A stretch of 5,996 bases of DNA from Dehalococcoidia bacterium (GTDB taxonomy: Bacteria > Chloroflexota > Dehalococcoidia > JACVQG01). Below the pieces are notes generated by a model. That model was given only the letters and a program-made list of their open reading frames with translations. It was not told where the DNA came from and searched no databases. This document shows, one piece after another, positions 4,957 through 5,996 of the stretch. The first letter of the stretch is position 1, and each line of letters opens with the position of its first letter. The stretch spans positions 1 to 5,996 of the forward strand of contig JACVQG010000097.1 of the NCBI GenBank assembly GCA_015661045.1, read 5' to 3'. The position numbers were made by a program, and so were the translations under genes.

Positions 4957-5835
4957 ATGCCGGATGACGGTTACTCAATAAAAGATAGGGCGTCCTATTT
5001 TATTAAGACGCGCGCTTGGAATATAATTAGTGAATGTGGAATAATCAATCCGCCAATCATGGCGGCACAAGTGGCATCCAAGTTGGGTATCAACGTATCT
5101 GAAACTTATCTTGATGGTGCATCTGGTTTATTAGAACCCACTGAAAAAGGTCTACAAATAAAATTAAATGCTGAGGAAATACAGGTACGAAAAAATTTTT
5201 CGTGTGCACACGAGTTGATGCATACATATTTTTTGGACGGAAAAGGAAGATCTTTCATAGAAACGGTAATGAAAATAGACGGATTTAATGCAGCCAGGAA
5301 TCTGGAAGAACGACTATGTAATACAGGTGCAGCCGAGTTGTTGATGCCGCGCGATATGTTCAAGCAAGCGGCGAATAAACTGCGGTTTTCGGTTGCATCA
5401 TCGGTTGCATCAATAGAGCCTCTGGCAAAAATGTTCTCTTGTTCCGTTGACGCGACGTCAATCAGGGTAGCGGAACTCAGTCCCGCACCATGTACAAGAA
5501 TTCGGTGGAAAATAGCTAACGGTACCCCGGAAGAACCTACAGCATTTCGGATAGAACACTCGACAGAATTTAAGTTAGAAAGTCCACCTAAAGCGTATCC
5601 GGAAGCGCTTCGGTTGAGATCTACAAAAGGTATACTAAGAAGCAAATTCTACAAGCCCAAAATGGATGCATCTGAGGCCGTCTTTCGAGCCTATAGTGGT
5701 GAAGGTGTTGTGCGGTCCGATGAACGGCTGCGTACCAATACCGTGTCAATTCCGTGTTACGTTGAGTCAAAAGGATTTTCTCGTGTACCTTGGAGAAACG
5801 TAATATCATTGGCATTTCCAAAGGGATTATTGTAA
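4957..5835 (+). CDS. ImmA/IrrE family (DUF955, COG2856) zinc metallopeptidase
   Basis: Members cut or relieve XRE-type repressors (ImmA on ImmR; IrrE/PprI on DdrO). The protein has 292 residues and no signal peptide or membrane segment. The family core occupies about residues 20-175. H85-E86-L-M-H89 is the HEXXH zinc/catalytic motif (SCAHELMH), and E118 within ERLCNTGAAELLMP is the probable third zinc ligand in the family signature E..xN..AA.LLMP. The helical end (EPLAKMFSCSVDATSIRV, to about 170) follows, then roughly 120 residues I cannot assign, more than minimal ImmA proteins of about 170 residues carry. That tail may sense a ligand or bind the partner. ATG 4957 has GGAGG (4947-4951) 5 nt upstream. 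Codons are more AT-rich than nrdJ, suggesting acquisition. A 12-bp tandem duplication lies in the gene at 5389-5412. Active-site residues look intact. Confidence 0.92.
   Translation: MPDDGYSIKDRASYFIKTRAWNIISECGIINPPIMAAQVASKLGINVSETYLDGASGLLEPTEKGLQIKLNAEEIQVRKNFSCAHELMHTYFLDGKGRSFIETVMKIDGFNAARNLEERLCNTGAAELLMPRDMFKQAANKLRFSVASSVASIEPLAKMFSCSVDATSIRVAELSPAPCTRIRWKIANGTPEEPTAFRIEHSTEFKLESPPKAYPEALRLRSTKGILRSKFYKPKMDASEAVFRAYSGEGVVRSDERLRTNTVSIPCYVESKGFSRVPWRNVISLAFPKGLL
5389..5412 (+). repeat. 12-bp in-frame tandem duplication in the peptidase gene
   Basis: TCGGTTGCATCA occurs twice back to back (5389-5400 and 5401-5412), without mismatch, encoding SVAS twice (residues 145-152). It lies after the zinc-ligand helix, just before the conserved EPLAKMF segment, so an extra helical turn or loop is added. 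Perfect identity points to a recent slippage event. Confidence 0.93.
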
Positions 5836-5897
5836 TATATTCCAAACATTCTGTCGCTAACTTACTGTCTTTTCTAGGAATCCCTGTGTCCGGCAGT

Positions 5898-5996
5898 TGA
5901 GATGGACCCCGAAATTTAGACAACTGGCTAAGAGAGAGTCCCGCTCCTAAAATGAAAGAAAAACGAAGGAGTAGGACATGAGCCAGAATAGGAAAG
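5898..5996 (+). mobile_element. Left end of an IS3-like insertion sequence (runs off the window)
   Basis: TGAGATGGACCCCGAAATTT (from 5898), followed by AGACAACT, resembles the terminal inverted repeat of many IS3-family elements (TG at the tip, then TGGACCCC and an A/T-rich ...GACA). About 80 bp further on, an ORF begins with a good ribosome site, as expected for IS3 orfA. The right end, orfB and any target duplication lie outside the window, so family assignment is tentative. The element sits 62 bp after the peptidase stop; I see nothing in that gap, including no terminator. Confidence 0.6.
5978..5996 (+). CDS. Start of IS transposase ORF A (3' truncated by window)
   Basis: ATG 5978 opens a frame reading MSQNRK before the window ends. 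AAGGAG (5966-5971) lies 6 nt upstream. Short basic N-termini of this kind are typical of IS3-family OrfA, which carries the HTH that binds the IS ends; the rest cannot be checked. A nine-codon frame (MKEKRRSRT) starts at 5952 and ends in an ATGA overlap with this start, so initiation might be coupled to it. Confidence 0.5.

Noticed and set aside
5106..5923. - strand frames opposite the peptidase gene
   Set aside because: They lie antisense to a gene with an intact HEXXH core and show no domain or ribosome site.

Overview
The window looks like the chromosome of a member of the Chloroflexota, most plausibly Dehalococcoidia or a close relative. The grounds are the gene order (end of ftsZ, then nrdR, then a B12-dependent class II ribonucleotide reductase nrdJ, all on the + strand), which I recall from Dehalococcoides-like genomes, and the protein sequences themselves. 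I could not check this by search. Every supported gene is on the + strand.

Layout: (1) Positions 2-226 are the 3' end of ftsZ, including the conserved tail peptide DVPSFLRR followed by an unusual 23-residue basic extension. (2) A small unrecognised ORF follows (about 334-570). (3) A gene-poor stretch, 571-1236, holds a very strong rho-independent terminator (724-761), a 137-bp palindromic MITE-like repeat (902-1038), a small inverted repeat, and a near-consensus sigma70 promoter (1187-1215) with two candidate NrdR boxes beside and inside it. (4) nrdR (1237-1776) encodes the zinc-ribbon/ATP-cone repressor of ribonucleotide reductase genes. (5) nrdJ (1933-4626) encodes an 897-residue adenosylcobalamin-dependent reductase with all the catalytic cysteines, a TSCPD-type C-terminal domain and a terminal cysteine cluster. 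A repetitive G-rich/pyrimidine-rich DNA tract is spliced in frame into its interdomain linker. (6) Only 16 bp after nrdJ, and 17 bp apart from each other, come an XRE-family DNA-binding protein (4643-4939, TTG start) and an ImmA/IrrE-family zinc metallopeptidase (4957-5835). (7) The window ends in the left end of an IS3-like insertion sequence (5898 onward) with the first codons of its transposase ORF A.

How the parts relate: FtsZ divides the cell, and NrdR/NrdJ supply and control deoxynucleotides, so the left and centre are housekeeping. NrdR probably represses its own promoter and may reach nrdJ by read-through, since no terminator is seen between them. The XRE/ImmA pair has the architecture of a repressor and the protease that removes it (ICEBs1 ImmR/ImmA) or of an XRE/COG2856 regulatory or toxin-antitoxin pair. 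Its AT-rich peptidase gene and the adjoining IS suggest acquired accessory DNA, yet it sits close enough behind nrdJ to be co-transcribed with it. That coupling is the most interesting feature of the window.
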